DNA of 64,000 bases from Serratia proteamaculans. Its GTDB lineage: Bacteria > Pseudomonadota > Gammaproteobacteria > Enterobacterales > Enterobacteriaceae. Below are positions 18,957 to 27,211 of this stretch, piece after piece. Position numbers and translations under genes: made by a program. The notes beneath the pieces were generated by a model, which ran no database searches, was not told where the DNA came from, and saw nothing but the letters and a program-made list of their open reading frames with translations. The DNA is taken from contig NZ_SWDE01000001.1 of NCBI RefSeq assembly GCF_013337185.1, positions 1,922,001-1,986,000 of the forward strand. The letters run 5' to 3'. How positions within the stretch are numbered: position 1 is the first letter of the stretch; each line of letters starts with the position of its first letter.

Positions 18957-19639
18957 GCTTCCTCCCACAGCTGGCCTTCACGCAGGCGCAGCCGACGCTG
19001 GCAGCGAGCCGCCAGGGTTTCGTCATGGGTGACCAGGATTAACGTGGTGGAGAAATCGCGGTTGAGGGAAAACAATAAATCGGCGATGCGTTCGCCGGTC
19101 TGGCGATCGAGGTTGCCGGTGGGTTCATCGGCAAACAGCACCCGCGGTCGGCCACTGAACGCCCTTGCCAGCGCTACTCGCTGCTGCTCACCGCCGGAAA
19201 GCTGTGCCGGCAAGTGGCCAAGGCGCTGGCCCAGCCCCAGTTGCTCCAGCAGTTGCACCGCCTGCTCACGGCTCTGACGATCGCTTTCGCCACGCAGCAA
19301 CGCCGGTAACTGAACGTTTTCCAGCGCATTGAGCGTCGGCACCAACATAAAGGATTGAAAAACAAAGCCGACATTTTTGGCGCGTAGCGCGGCGCGGCCC
19401 TCTTCATCCAGCGCGGTCAGTGACTCGCCCAACAAATGCACTTCCCCTTCACTGCCGTCGTCCAGCCCGGCGAGGATCCCCAGCAGCGTTGATTTACCCG
19501 AACCGGACTCGCCAATCAGGGCAATTGTCTGCGCGGGTTTGACAACCAGCTCGACTCCGGTAAGGATGGAGAGCTGATGCTCACCCTGACCAACGTGTTT
19601 ACTAAGATGATGAACTTCAAGAACGTTTTCCGCTGGCAT
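18953..19639 (-). CDS. ybbA: ABC transporter ATP-binding protein YbbA
   Basis: 228 residues, as in E. coli. Walker A GESGSGKST (43-51), signature LSGGE (147-151) and Walker B VLFADEP with D171-E172 place it in the LolD/MacB-type ATPase group. It powers the YbbP permease encoded immediately downstream (ATGA overlap). Its 5' end overlaps the divergently transcribed tesA start by 33 bp, so the two promoters lie inside each other's coding or leader regions. Confidence 0.95.
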   Translation of the reverse strand: MPAENVLEVHHLSKHVGQGEHQLSILTGVELVVKPAQTIALIGESGSGKSTLLGILAGLDDGSEGEVHLLGESLTALDEEGRAALRAKNVGFVFQSFMLVPTLNALENVQLPALLRGESDRQSREQAVQLLEQLGLGQRLGHLPAQLSGGEQQRVALARAFSGRPRVLFADEPTGNLDRQTGERIADLLFSLNRDFSTTLILVTHDETLAARCQRRLRLREGQLWEEA

Positions 19640-20248
19640 CTTCCCTTCCTTTTGCTGTTGGGATTATTCAGTTTACGCGCTGTCGCCGCCGATACCTTAT
19701 TGATATTAGGCGACAGTTTAAGCGCCGGTTACCGTTTGCCGGTGGCGCAAGCCTGGCCGACGCTGTTGGCCGACCAATGGCAGAAAAAACCGGGTGAACC
19801 GCAGCTGGTCAACGCCAGCATCAGCGGCGACACCGCCGCTCAGGGGCTGGCTCGCCTGCCCGAGCTGCTGAAACAACATAAGCCACGCTGGGTACTGATT
19901 GAACTGGGTGCCAACGACGGTCTGCGCGGTTTCCCGGCGCAGGACCTGCAACGCGACCTCAGCCAAATCATCACGCTGGTACAGCAAGCCGGCGCGCAGC
20001 CGCTGTTGATGCAAATCCGTATTCCGCCCAACTATGGCCGCCGCTATACCGAGGCCTTCACTGCAATTTACCCGCAGCTTGCCAAACAATTCGACATTCC
20101 ACTGCTGCCGTTCTATATGGAACAGGTGGTGGTGAAAGCGGAATGGATGCAGGATGACGGATTGCATCCCAATAAGGATGCCCAACCGTTTATCGCCACC
20201 TGGATGGCGGAACGCCTGGAACCGTTAGTAAAACACGAGTCCAACTAA
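19607..20248 (+). CDS. tesA: Multifunctional acyl-CoA thioesterase I / protease I / lysophospholipase L1
   Basis: Periplasmic SGNH-hydrolase. The start at MMNFKNVFRW (19607) gives 213 residues and a clear signal peptide ending near AVA-A (about 25-28). An upstream ATG at 19577 would spoil the signal sequence. The GDSLS nucleophile motif is at 35-39 with S37. The block IELGANDGLRG supplies the oxyanion asparagine, and D184-x2-H187 in DDGLHP completes the triad. Divergent from and overlapping ybbA, with ybbO 25 bp downstream. Confidence 0.96.
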   Translation: MMNFKNVFRWHLPFLLLLGLFSLRAVAADTLLILGDSLSAGYRLPVAQAWPTLLADQWQKKPGEPQLVNASISGDTAAQGLARLPELLKQHKPRWVLIELGANDGLRGFPAQDLQRDLSQIITLVQQAGAQPLLMQIRIPPNYGRRYTEAFTAIYPQLAKQFDIPLLPFYMEQVVVKAEWMQDDGLHPNKDAQPFIATWMAERLEPLVKHESN

Positions 20249-20273
20249 ATAGGGCTGTACACTAGGTAAAGTT

Positions 20274-21050
20274 ATGCAAAAAGCAGTATTGATAACCGGC
20301 TGTTCCAGCGGGATTGGATTGATTGCCGCGCAGGATCTGCGTAACCGTGGTTACCGGGTGCTCGCCGCCTGCCGCAAGCCGCAGGATGTTGAAAATATGC
20401 GTCAGCTTGGGCTGGAAGGCATTGAGCTGGATCTGGACGACAGTGCCAGCGTCGAACGCGCCGCCGCACAGGTGATCGAACTGACCGGTGGCCGCCTGTA
20501 CGGCCTGTTCAACAACGGCGGTTTTGGCGTTTACGGCCCGCTGAGCAGCATTTCCCGTCAGCAGTTGGAACGGCAGTTCGCCACCAACCTGTTCGGCACC
20601 CACCAGTTGACCCAGTTGCTGTTGCCGGCGATGCTGCCGCACGGCGAGGGGCGGATTATTCAGACCAGCTCGGTGATGGGACTGGTGTCCAGCGCCGGAC
20701 GCGGAGCCTATGCCGCCAGCAAGTTTGCGCTGGAAGCCTGGTCCGACGCGCTGCGGATGGAGCTGCACGGCACCGGCATTCAGGTCAGCCTGATAGAACC
20801 CGGTCCGATCTCCACCCACTTTACCCAGAACGTCAATCAGGCGCAGAGCGACAAACCGGTGCATAACCCCGGCATTGCCAAACGTCTGACGCTGCCGCCG
20901 GAGGCGATTTTGCCCAAATTACGCCACGCGCTGGAAAGCCCAAGGGCCAAACTGCGGTATCCGGTGACCCTGCTGGCGCACGCGCTAAGCGTATTACGTC
21001 GCATCCTGCCCGGCCGCTGTCTGGACTGGGTGTTACGCAGCAACGGTTAA
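20274..21050 (+). CDS. ybbO: Short-chain dehydrogenase/reductase YbbO
   Basis: 258-residue classical SDR: cofactor motif TGCSSGIG (8-15), NNGGFG about 80-85, and catalytic Y146-x3-K150 in AYAASK with a preceding TSS. The E. coli homologue is reported as an NADP-dependent oxidoreductase active on aldehydes. The exact substrate here is inferred only by homology. Follows tesA and precedes cnoX on the same strand. Confidence 0.92.
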   Translation: MQKAVLITGCSSGIGLIAAQDLRNRGYRVLAACRKPQDVENMRQLGLEGIELDLDDSASVERAAAQVIELTGGRLYGLFNNGGFGVYGPLSSISRQQLERQFATNLFGTHQLTQLLLPAMLPHGEGRIIQTSSVMGLVSSAGRGAYAASKFALEAWSDALRMELHGTGIQVSLIEPGPISTHFTQNVNQAQSDKPVHNPGIAKRLTLPPEAILPKLRHALESPRAKLRYPVTLLAHALSVLRRILPGRCLDWVLRSNG

Positions 21051-21130
21051 TTTGGCTGCCCGGGGTTGAAGAATGCCGCCCCGCCCCCATCTAAAAGTCA
21101 ATGGCTCCGCAAGATCAGAGAGAAAATTAC

Positions 21131-21985
21131 ATGCTAGCTCAAGCTGTTGTTGATATTAACGAAACAAACCTGCACCAGACGCTGGAACAGTCAATGTCCA
21201 TGCCGGTGGTGTTCTACTTCTGGTCGGATCGCAGCCAACACTGTCTGCAACTCACCCCGATTCTCGATAAGCTGGCGGCGGAATATGCCGGTCAGTTCCT
21301 GTTGGCAAAAGTGGATTGTGACGCCGAGCAGGCGATCGCCGCTCAGTTCGGCCTGCGCTCGCTGCCGACGGTATATCTGTTCAAAGATGGTCAGCCGGTC
21401 GACGGTTTCCAGGGCCCGCAGCCGGAAGAAATGATCCGTGAATTCCTGCAGCGTTTCCTGCCGAAGGAAGAAGATCTGAAACTGGCGCAGGCCACCGAGC
21501 TGTTGGCCGAAGGCAATGCGGCAGAAGCGCTGCCGCTGTTGAAAGACGCCTGGCAAGCCAGCCAGCAACGCAGTGATATCGGTTTGACACTGGCAGAAAC
21601 CCAGATCGCGTTGAACCGCACCGAAGATGCCGAGGCCGTATTGGCGACCATTCCGTTGCAGGATAAAGATACCCGTTATCAGGGCCTGATGGCGCAAATT
21701 GAACTGCTGAAACAGGCTGCCGACACGCCGGAAATTCAGCTGTTGCAACAGCAAGTGGAGCAGCAGCCGGAGAACGTCGACTTAGCCGTGCAACTGGCGC
21801 TGCAACTGCATCAGGTTGGGCGCAATGAAGAAGCGCTGGAGCTGTTGATCGGGCATCTGAAGAAAGATCTCGCCGCCGCCAACGGCAGCGCGCGTAAAAC
21901 ACTGATGGATATTCTGGCTGCATTGGGCACCGGCGACGCGCTGGCCGCCAAATACCGCCGCCAACTGTATTCGCTGTTGTACTGA
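21131..21985 (+). CDS. cnoX: Chaperedoxin CnoX (YbbN)
   Basis: 284 residues from the ATG at 21131, the same length as E. coli. An N-terminal thioredoxin fold has S35-Q-H-C38 in place of the usual CxxC, so it lacks dithiol-reductase chemistry and keeps one cysteine for mixed disulphides. The C-terminal part is TPR-like (about 115-284), used in E. coli to hand clients to GroEL and DnaK after hypochlorous acid stress. A terminator hairpin follows directly. Confidence 0.95.
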   Translation: MLAQAVVDINETNLHQTLEQSMSMPVVFYFWSDRSQHCLQLTPILDKLAAEYAGQFLLAKVDCDAEQAIAAQFGLRSLPTVYLFKDGQPVDGFQGPQPEEMIREFLQRFLPKEEDLKLAQATELLAEGNAAEALPLLKDAWQASQQRSDIGLTLAETQIALNRTEDAEAVLATIPLQDKDTRYQGLMAQIELLKQAADTPEIQLLQQQVEQQPENVDLAVQLALQLHQVGRNEEALELLIGHLKKDLAAANGSARKTLMDILAALGTGDALAAKYRRQLYSLLY

Positions 21986-21991
21986 CAGTTT

Positions 21992-22018
21992 GGGGCGCAA
22001 ATCACTGCGCCCCTTCTC
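21992..22018 (+). terminator. Terminator after cnoX
   Basis: A perfect 7-bp stem GGGGCGC/GCGCCCC (21992-21998 with 22007-22013) followed by TTCTCTT. It lies between convergent cnoX and cfa. The stem and loop are nearly the same as the hairpin after copZ. Confidence 0.75.
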
Positions 22019-22021
22019 TTC

Positions 22022-23173
22022 TCAGCGGTAAACCCGCACCCCGCCTTCAACGCCTTTCGGGCTGAACAACACCTGCCACAGCTGAATATCACGCGAACGG
22101 AATGCGCCCGCACAGGCGTTCAGGTAATAGGTGAACATCCTCTCGAAACGTTCAGAATAGCCCTCGGACAGCATCGGCCACGCCTGTTTGAAATTCTCAT
22201 ACCAGGCCATCAGCGTGCGATCGTAATCGGCGCCGATATTGTGCCAATCCTCCATCACAAAGCGCCCTTCGCTGGCTTCGGCAATATGGCGCACCGAAGG
22301 CAGACAGCCATTGGGGAAGATGTACTTGTTTATCCAGGCATCGACGTGAAGATTGGTTTGGTTGGCGCCAATGGTGTGCAGCAGGAACAGGCCATCGGGT
22401 TTGAGATTACGCGCGGCAACACGGAAGTAAGTGTCGTAGTTTTTCGGCCCCACGTGTTCAAACATGCCGACAGAAACAATACGATCAAACTGGCGGTTCA
22501 GGTCACGGTAATCCTGTAGAAGGATTTCGACGTCAAGACCGGCACAGCGCTCCTGCGCCAGTTTTTGCTGCTCGGCCGAAATGGTCACGCCATGCACTGT
22601 TACGCCGTAGTTTTCCGCCGCATACTGCGCCAGCCCACCCCAGCCGCAGCCGATATCCAGCAACGACATGCCCGGTTTCAACTGCAACTTTTCGCAGATC
22701 ATTTTCAGCTTGGCCAACTGCGCCTGCTCCAGCGTTTCGGCCTCTTTCCAGTAACCGCAGGAATATTGCATATAGGGGTCGAGCATCGCACGGAACAAAT
22801 CGTTGCCGATATCGTAATGCTCTTTACCCACCTGCCAGGCGCGTTTGCGTGACTGAAGGTTGAACAGCCGGGTATAGGCGATGCGCACAATGTCGCTCAG
22901 GTTTTTTGGCAAGCGTTCATCAACACCGGCCTGCAAGACGCGGGTGAATAACACGTCCAACCGCTCGCAGTCCCACCAGCCATTCATGTAGCTTTCACCG
23001 AACCCCAGCGACCCCTCCTGCAAAATACGTTTAAACAACGCCGGGTTGTGTACCTTGATATCGCAGGCACGATTGCCGTTGATGGCGATACCGGCAGCGG
23101 ACAGTAATTCCTCCACAATGCGATACCAACGATCTTTTTTTGGGGCGAGTTCATCAACACTGATTGAGTCCAT
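22022..23173 (-). CDS. cfa: Cyclopropane-fatty-acyl-phospholipid synthase
   Basis: Transfers a methylene from SAM to cis double bonds of membrane phospholipid acyl chains, usually on entry to stationary phase or in acid. 383 residues, strongly similar to E. coli Cfa along the full length. It has a substrate-binding N-terminal domain, KEHYDIGNDLF, the SAM motif LLDIGCGWGGLAQYA near 165-180, VSVGMFEHVGPKNY, and C-terminal YYLNACAGAFR. In E. coli this position is held by ybbL-ybbM, so cfa is relocated in this lineage. Confidence 0.96.
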   Translation of the reverse strand: MDSISVDELAPKKDRWYRIVEELLSAAGIAINGNRACDIKVHNPALFKRILQEGSLGFGESYMNGWWDCERLDVLFTRVLQAGVDERLPKNLSDIVRIAYTRLFNLQSRKRAWQVGKEHYDIGNDLFRAMLDPYMQYSCGYWKEAETLEQAQLAKLKMICEKLQLKPGMSLLDIGCGWGGLAQYAAENYGVTVHGVTISAEQQKLAQERCAGLDVEILLQDYRDLNRQFDRIVSVGMFEHVGPKNYDTYFRVAARNLKPDGLFLLHTIGANQTNLHVDAWINKYIFPNGCLPSVRHIAEASEGRFVMEDWHNIGADYDRTLMAWYENFKQAWPMLSEGYSERFERMFTYYLNACAGAFRSRDIQLWQVLFSPKGVEGGVRVYR

Positions 23174-23413
23174 AACAATCCTTGGAGAAATGTCATTTCA
23201 AAAAGCATAGTCGCAAATAAAAATGACAAATATTCGAAGTGAAAAGCGGCAATGCTTTTTACTCTAGCCAAGACGGACAACGTCATGAAATGAATTAAAA
23301 TTATTGGAAACATGCCAATTTGGAATGTTAATGGTTCAGCGCCCCTGATTTATTAGTCTTTGCACGGTAGCTGGCGTAATATCTGTTTACATATGTCTGA
23401 CAGGAGGTTTGCC

Positions 23414-24319
23414 ATGTTTACCCTTATTCCCATCGTGATTGTCGTCGCGCTGATCATTGTATTCGCCGGCGTCAAAATTGTTCCGCAGGGGTTCCAATGG
23501 ACGGTGGAACGCTTCGGCCGCTACACCAAAACGCTGATGCCCGGTCTTAACCTGGTGGTGCCGTTTATGGACCGCATCGGCAGAAAAATTAATATGATGG
23601 AGCAGGTGCTGGATATTCCTTCGCAGGAAATTATCTCGCGCGACAACGCCAACGTAGCCATCGATGCGGTGTGTTTTATCCAGGTCGTCGATCCGGCACG
23701 CGCAGCTTATGAGGTCAGCAACCTGGAACTGGCGATCGTCAACCTGACCATGACCAACTTCCGTACCGTGCTCGGCTCCATGGAGCTGGACGAAATTCTC
23801 TCGCAGCGTGACAGCATCAACAGCCGCCTGCTGCATATCGTCGACGAAGCCACCAATCCATGGGGCATTAAAATCACCCGTATCGAGATCCGTGACGTAC
23901 GCCCACCGGCAGAGTTAGTCTCGGCAATGAACGCCCAGATGAAGGCCGAGCGAACCAAGCGTGCAGATATTCTGGAGGCCGAAGGTGTGCGTCAGGCCGC
24001 CATCCTGCGTGCCGAAGGCGATAAACAGTCGCAAATCCTCAAGGCGGAAGGTGAACGTCAGTCGGCGTTCCTGCAGGCAGAAGCCCGTGAACGTGCTGCT
24101 GAAGCGGAAGCGCGAGCCACTCAACTGGTTTCCGACGCTATCGCCAGCGGTAATATCCAGGCGGTGAACTACTTTGTGGCACAGAAATACACCGATGCGC
24201 TGCAAAAAATCGGCTCTGCCAACAACAGTAAAGTCATCATGATGCCGCTGGACGCCAGCAGCCTGCTCGGTTCCATTGGTGGCATTGCCGAACTGTTGAA
24301 AGACAACAAAGGCAAGTAA
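23414..24319 (+). CDS. qmcA: SPFH/band 7 membrane protein QmcA
   Basis: 301 residues from the ATG at 23414, which has AGGAGG 7 bp upstream; a longer frame from 23360 is rejected. One N-terminal membrane helix (about 2-20), an SPFH/prohibitin domain (about 25-185), and an Ala/Glu-rich coiled coil (about 190-250). The E. coli homologue is a membrane-associated quality-control factor linked to FtsH. ybbJ (NfeD-like) follows after 2 bp, the usual stomatin-NfeD operon. Confidence 0.95.
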   Translation: MFTLIPIVIVVALIIVFAGVKIVPQGFQWTVERFGRYTKTLMPGLNLVVPFMDRIGRKINMMEQVLDIPSQEIISRDNANVAIDAVCFIQVVDPARAAYEVSNLELAIVNLTMTNFRTVLGSMELDEILSQRDSINSRLLHIVDEATNPWGIKITRIEIRDVRPPAELVSAMNAQMKAERTKRADILEAEGVRQAAILRAEGDKQSQILKAEGERQSAFLQAEARERAAEAEARATQLVSDAIASGNIQAVNYFVAQKYTDALQKIGSANNSKVIMMPLDASSLLGSIGGIAELLKDNKGK

Positions 24320-24321
24320 TC

Positions 24322-24783
24322 ATGCTCGAACAAATTGCAGCAAACCCGCACTGGTTCTGGCTTTCCCTTGGCGGGCTGCTGCTGGCGGCAGAAATGCTCG
24401 GTGCCAGCGGCTACCTGTTATGGAGTGGCGTATCGGCAGTGGTGGTCGGCGCCATCGTCTGGCTGCTGCCGCAGTTGGCCTGGGAGTGGCAGGGGGTGAT
24501 TTTTGCCGTACTGACCGTGGTGGTGGCCTACCTGTGGTGGTACTGGTTACGCCAGCGCCCGGCCGCGGCTTCCAGCGGTTCGCAGGTGCTGAACCAGCGC
24601 AATCGTCAGTTGATTGGCACCCGAGCTACGCTGACCGAACCCATGCACAACGGCATGGGCCGTATTAACATCGGTGACAGCAGCTGGCGGGCGCAGGCCA
24701 GTGAAGACCTGGCGGTGGGCACCGAGGTCGAAGTCGTCGCCGTCGAAGGCATAACTCTGGTGATCCGCGCTATTGCCCGTTAA
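24322..24783 (+). CDS. ybbJ: NfeD-like membrane protein YbbJ
   Basis: 153 residues: N-terminal hydrophobic helices (about 10-75), then a C-terminal OB-fold domain of NfeD type ([20 protein letters not shown] onward). Such proteins partner SPFH proteins in membrane protein quality control. It begins 2 bp after qmcA. Its stop overlaps the convergent cueR stop by a few bases (TTAA region at 24780-24783). Confidence 0.93.
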   Translation: MLEQIAANPHWFWLSLGGLLLAAEMLGASGYLLWSGVSAVVVGAIVWLLPQLAWEWQGVIFAVLTVVVAYLWWYWLRQRPAAASSGSQVLNQRNRQLIGTRATLTEPMHNGMGRINIGDSSWRAQASEDLAVGTEVEVVAVEGITLVIRAIAR

Positions 24784-25181
24784 TGCTTATGGCAGCAACC
24801 CGCCAGATTGTTAATGATCGGGCATTCTGCTCCGTCATCACCCGGGCATTGATCCGCCAGCGCCACTAAACGCTGGCGCATCTCACCGAGTTCGGCAATG
24901 TGCTTTTCAATATCCGCCACTTTTTGCAGCGTGCGCGCTTTCACATCGGCGCTATGGCGGGCCGGATCGTTAAACAATGCCACCAGTTCACGACACTCAT
25001 CCAGATTAAACCCCACCTGCCGTGCCTGGCGCAGCAGCGTCAGTTCTTCGATGTGCTTTGGGCTGTAGCTGCGATAGCCGTTGTCGGTACGGATCGGCGC
25101 AGTCACCAGCCCTTTCTCTTCATAAAAGCGAATCGCCTTGCTGGTTAAACCGGTTTTTTTCGCTACGTCGCTGATATTCAT
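24780..25181 (-). CDS. cueR: Copper efflux regulator CueR (MerR family)
   Basis: 133 residues from the ATG at 25181 ([20 protein letters not shown]); a GTG two codons upstream falls within the ribosome-binding region. It has a MerR winged-helix N-terminus, a dimerisation helix, and the metal-binding loop with C112 and C120 (CPGDDGAEC) that senses monovalent copper or silver, plus a CC-HKH tail. It is divergent from copZ with a perfect CueR box between them. Length and loop closely match E. coli CueR. Confidence 0.96.
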   Translation of the reverse strand: MNISDVAKKTGLTSKAIRFYEEKGLVTAPIRTDNGYRSYSPKHIEELTLLRQARQVGFNLDECRELVALFNDPARHSADVKARTLQKVADIEKHIAELGEMRQRLVALADQCPGDDGAECPIINNLAGCCHKH

Positions 25182-25190
25182 TTTCACTCC

Positions 25191-25221
25191 TTGACCTTCC
25201 CCTTGCTGGAAGGTTTATCCT
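25191..25221 (+). promoter_or_regulatory. CueR-controlled copZ promoter
   Basis: The inverted repeat ACCTTCC (25194-25200) and GGAAGGT (25208-25214) matches the CueR operator. It lies between a -35 TTGACC (25191-25196) and a -10 TATCCT (25216-25221) separated by 19 bp. The overlong spacer is the hallmark of MerR-family promoters that the regulator untwists when metal is bound. Confidence 0.92.
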
Positions 25222-25286
25222 TCATTCTTAGTGAAAACAGGTAAAGCGGTCAACCTTTAAACACCGCTCTTGAGAGGAATCAAACC

Positions 25287-25487
25287 ATGTCACAAATTAC
25301 CGTACTGGCATTGCAGGGGCTGACCTGCATGCATTGTGTTGGCAGCACACGTAAAGCTTTGGAAGCCGTGCCTGGCGTTACCGCCGTGGAAGTCGCCCTT
25401 GATAGCGCCAAAGTGACCGGCGATGTCGCGCCACAAACGCTGATTACCGCAGTGGAACAGGCCGGTTATCAAGCCACCCTTGCCTGA
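25287..25487 (+). CDS. copZ: Copper chaperone CopZ-like (heavy-metal-associated domain)
   Basis: A 66-residue stand-alone HMA domain with C14-M-H-C17 in GLTCMHCVGS. It presumably carries Cu(I) in the cytosol to an exporting ATPase. AGAGG lies upstream and a CueR box controls it. In E. coli the CueR target near this place is copA; no copA is seen in this window, so the ATPase must be elsewhere. It resembles the N-terminal metal-binding domains of CopA. Confidence 0.9.
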   Translation: MSQITVLALQGLTCMHCVGSTRKALEAVPGVTAVEVALDSAKVTGDVAPQTLITAVEQAGYQATLA

Positions 25488-25511
25488 CTCTCATTGACTG
25501 AGACAAGACCA

Positions 25512-25540
25512 CGGGGCGCAAATCAATGCGCCCCGTTTCC
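25512..25540 (+). terminator. Terminator after copZ
   Basis: A 9-bp perfect stem CGGGGCGCA/TGCGCCCCG (25512-25520 with 25527-25535) followed by TTTCC. The loop and stem are nearly identical to the hairpin after cnoX. Confidence 0.75.
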
Positions 25541-25664
25541 TTTGGGATAATTCCTTCACTCTTCAGACTTTCTTGTCTGCCTGATAGCGTTTAGCATGGG
25601 GTAAATGTTACGCCCCTCACCTTTCAAGCTGAAAGGCGAACAAGTTATTCAGGAGCCACGCTGT

Positions 25665-26468
25665 ATGGGTCAACTGTTACGCCGCATCGCCGCCTTTCTC
25701 GGTCTGATCTCCCCCATGACCTACGCCTACCCGGCGCTGGATATTCGACTGCCCGGCGATCGTCAGTTCCATCTGGTCGGCAGCATTCATATGGGCACGG
25801 TAGATATGTCGCCGCTGCCGGCTAAACTGGCTGCGCGCCTGAAGCAGGCAGATGCCTTGATTGTTGAAGCCGATATTACCGGCTCCGCCTCGCCCTTTGA
25901 CCGTATCGAACAGCAAGCAGAACTTGATCAACGCCTCTCTGAACCCGAGTTTCAGCAGTTACTGACGCTGTGTCAGGAACTGGGTACCGACGTAGAAACC
26001 TTTTCAACCCTGCCCGGCTGGCAGGTGGCGCTAATGATGCAGGCCCGCCAGGCTCAGCGTTTGGGGTTGCGCGCCGAATACGGGGTAGATTATCAACTGC
26101 TGCAGGCTGCCAGAGCACAGCATAAAAAGGTGATCGAGCTGGAGGGCGCAGAACAGCAAATGGCGATGCTGGAGCAGTTACCTGAAGGGGGCATGGCCCT
26201 GCTGCGTGATACGCTGGAACACTGGCATACCAACGCACGACTGCTGCAAACTATGGTGAGCTGGTGGCTGGATGCAAAACCCAGCGGTATGCTGGAAACC
26301 CTGCCCGCCACTTTCAGTGCCGATCTTTACGACGTGCTGATGCATCAGCGCAACCGCGACTGGCGACAAAAACTGGAGGCGTTACCGGCCGGTAACTACG
26401 TGGTAGCGGTGGGTGCGCTGCATCTGTACGGCGAGGATAATCTGCCGGCAATGCTGCAGGGGCAGTAA
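25665..26468 (+). CDS. ybaP: TraB/GumN family protein YbaP
   Basis: 267 residues from the ATG at 25665 (AGGAG upstream). The frame extends further upstream without a good site. Family blocks are HLVGSIHMGT near the N-terminus, EADITGS, GLRAEYGVDYQLL, and a C-terminal VVAVGALHLYG. The N-terminus is only weakly hydrophobic. The TraB/GumN fold is related to metal-dependent (Tiki-like) proteases, but the bacterial function is unproven. Position between the copper locus and ybaK matches E. coli. Confidence 0.9.
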   Translation: MGQLLRRIAAFLGLISPMTYAYPALDIRLPGDRQFHLVGSIHMGTVDMSPLPAKLAARLKQADALIVEADITGSASPFDRIEQQAELDQRLSEPEFQQLLTLCQELGTDVETFSTLPGWQVALMMQARQAQRLGLRAEYGVDYQLLQAARAQHKKVIELEGAEQQMAMLEQLPEGGMALLRDTLEHWHTNARLLQTMVSWWLDAKPSGMLETLPATFSADLYDVLMHQRNRDWRQKLEALPAGNYVVAVGALHLYGEDNLPAMLQGQ

Positions 26469-26693
26469 AAAAGTGGCCAATATCGCTACTGGCCAGTCAA
26501 AGAGGAATTTCTTGTATTGTAGTTATACGCATAGCAACCGTGTTAACGGTTACAATACACAGGGTAGCAACCGAGTGAACATCTTGGCAACCCGCTTTAC
26601 GCTGCCGTTGCTCAGGTTGCTGTTACCGTTATATTTTTGTAATTTTGTTGCATCCCGTTGCAACCTTGCGCGCCGGGAGAAATAGGAAAACAC

Positions 26694-27173
26694 ATGACGC
26701 CCGCAGTGATCCTGCTAGAAAAACAAAAAGTCGCTTTTACTCTTCATCCCTATCATCACGACAGTGCCGAAACCAATTTCGGTGATGAAGCGGTGAAGAA
26801 GCTTGGGCTGGATGCCGACCGCGTCTATAAAACGCTGCTGGTGGCACTGAACGGTGACGCCAAACATCTGGCGGTGGCCGTCACCCCGGTTGCCACCCAA
26901 TTGGATTTGAAGAAGGTCGCCCGCGCACTGGGGGCGAAAAAGGCCGAAATGGCCGATCCGCTGCTGGCACAGCGCGTCACCGGTTATCTGGTGGGCGGCA
27001 TCAGCCCGCTGGGGCAAAAAAAGCGCCTGCCGACGGTGATTGACAGCCCGGCACAGCAGTTCGCCACCATTTACGTCTCGGGCGGCAAACGCGGGTTGGA
27101 CATCGAGCTGGCGGCAGAGGATCTTTGCCGACTGCTGGCCGGCAGCTTCGCCGATATCGCCAAGCGCGACTGA
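26694..27173 (+). CDS. ybaK: Cys-tRNA(Pro)/Cys-tRNA(Cys) deacylase YbaK
   Basis: 159 residues from the ATG at 26694 (AGGAA upstream), the E. coli length. It clears mischarged Cys-tRNA(Pro) in trans after prolyl-tRNA synthetase. Conserved features are the catalytic lysine region [38 protein letters not shown] and VSGGKRG. The frame upstream (26658) adds an unconserved segment. A 225-bp gap before it contains a weak hairpin (TGGCCA repeat) after ybaP. Confidence 0.95.
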   Translation: MTPAVILLEKQKVAFTLHPYHHDSAETNFGDEAVKKLGLDADRVYKTLLVALNGDAKHLAVAVTPVATQLDLKKVARALGAKKAEMADPLLAQRVTGYLVGGISPLGQKKRLPTVIDSPAQQFATIYVSGGKRGLDIELAAEDLCRLLAGSFADIAKRD

Positions 27174-27180
27174 ATCGATA

Positions 27181-27202
27181 GGGGGAGACTTACGCCTCCC
27201 CC
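27181..27202. terminator. Hairpin between ybaK and ushA
   Basis: A perfect 7-bp stem GGGGGAG/CTCCCCC (27181-27187 with 27196-27202) lies between the convergent ybaK and ushA stops. The T tract is weak on both sides. Confidence 0.6.
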
Positions 27203-27211
27203 GCTGACGAC

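Noticed and set aside
21992-22013. CRISPR-like recurrence of GGGGCGCAAATCA-type hairpins (also at 25512)
   Set aside because: Only two copies far apart, each placed directly after a gene; they are terminator hairpins, not an array.
26413-26685. 90-residue plus-strand frame across the ybaP-ybaK gap
   Set aside because: It begins inside ybaP in another frame, has no family pattern and ends just before ybaK; treated as chance.
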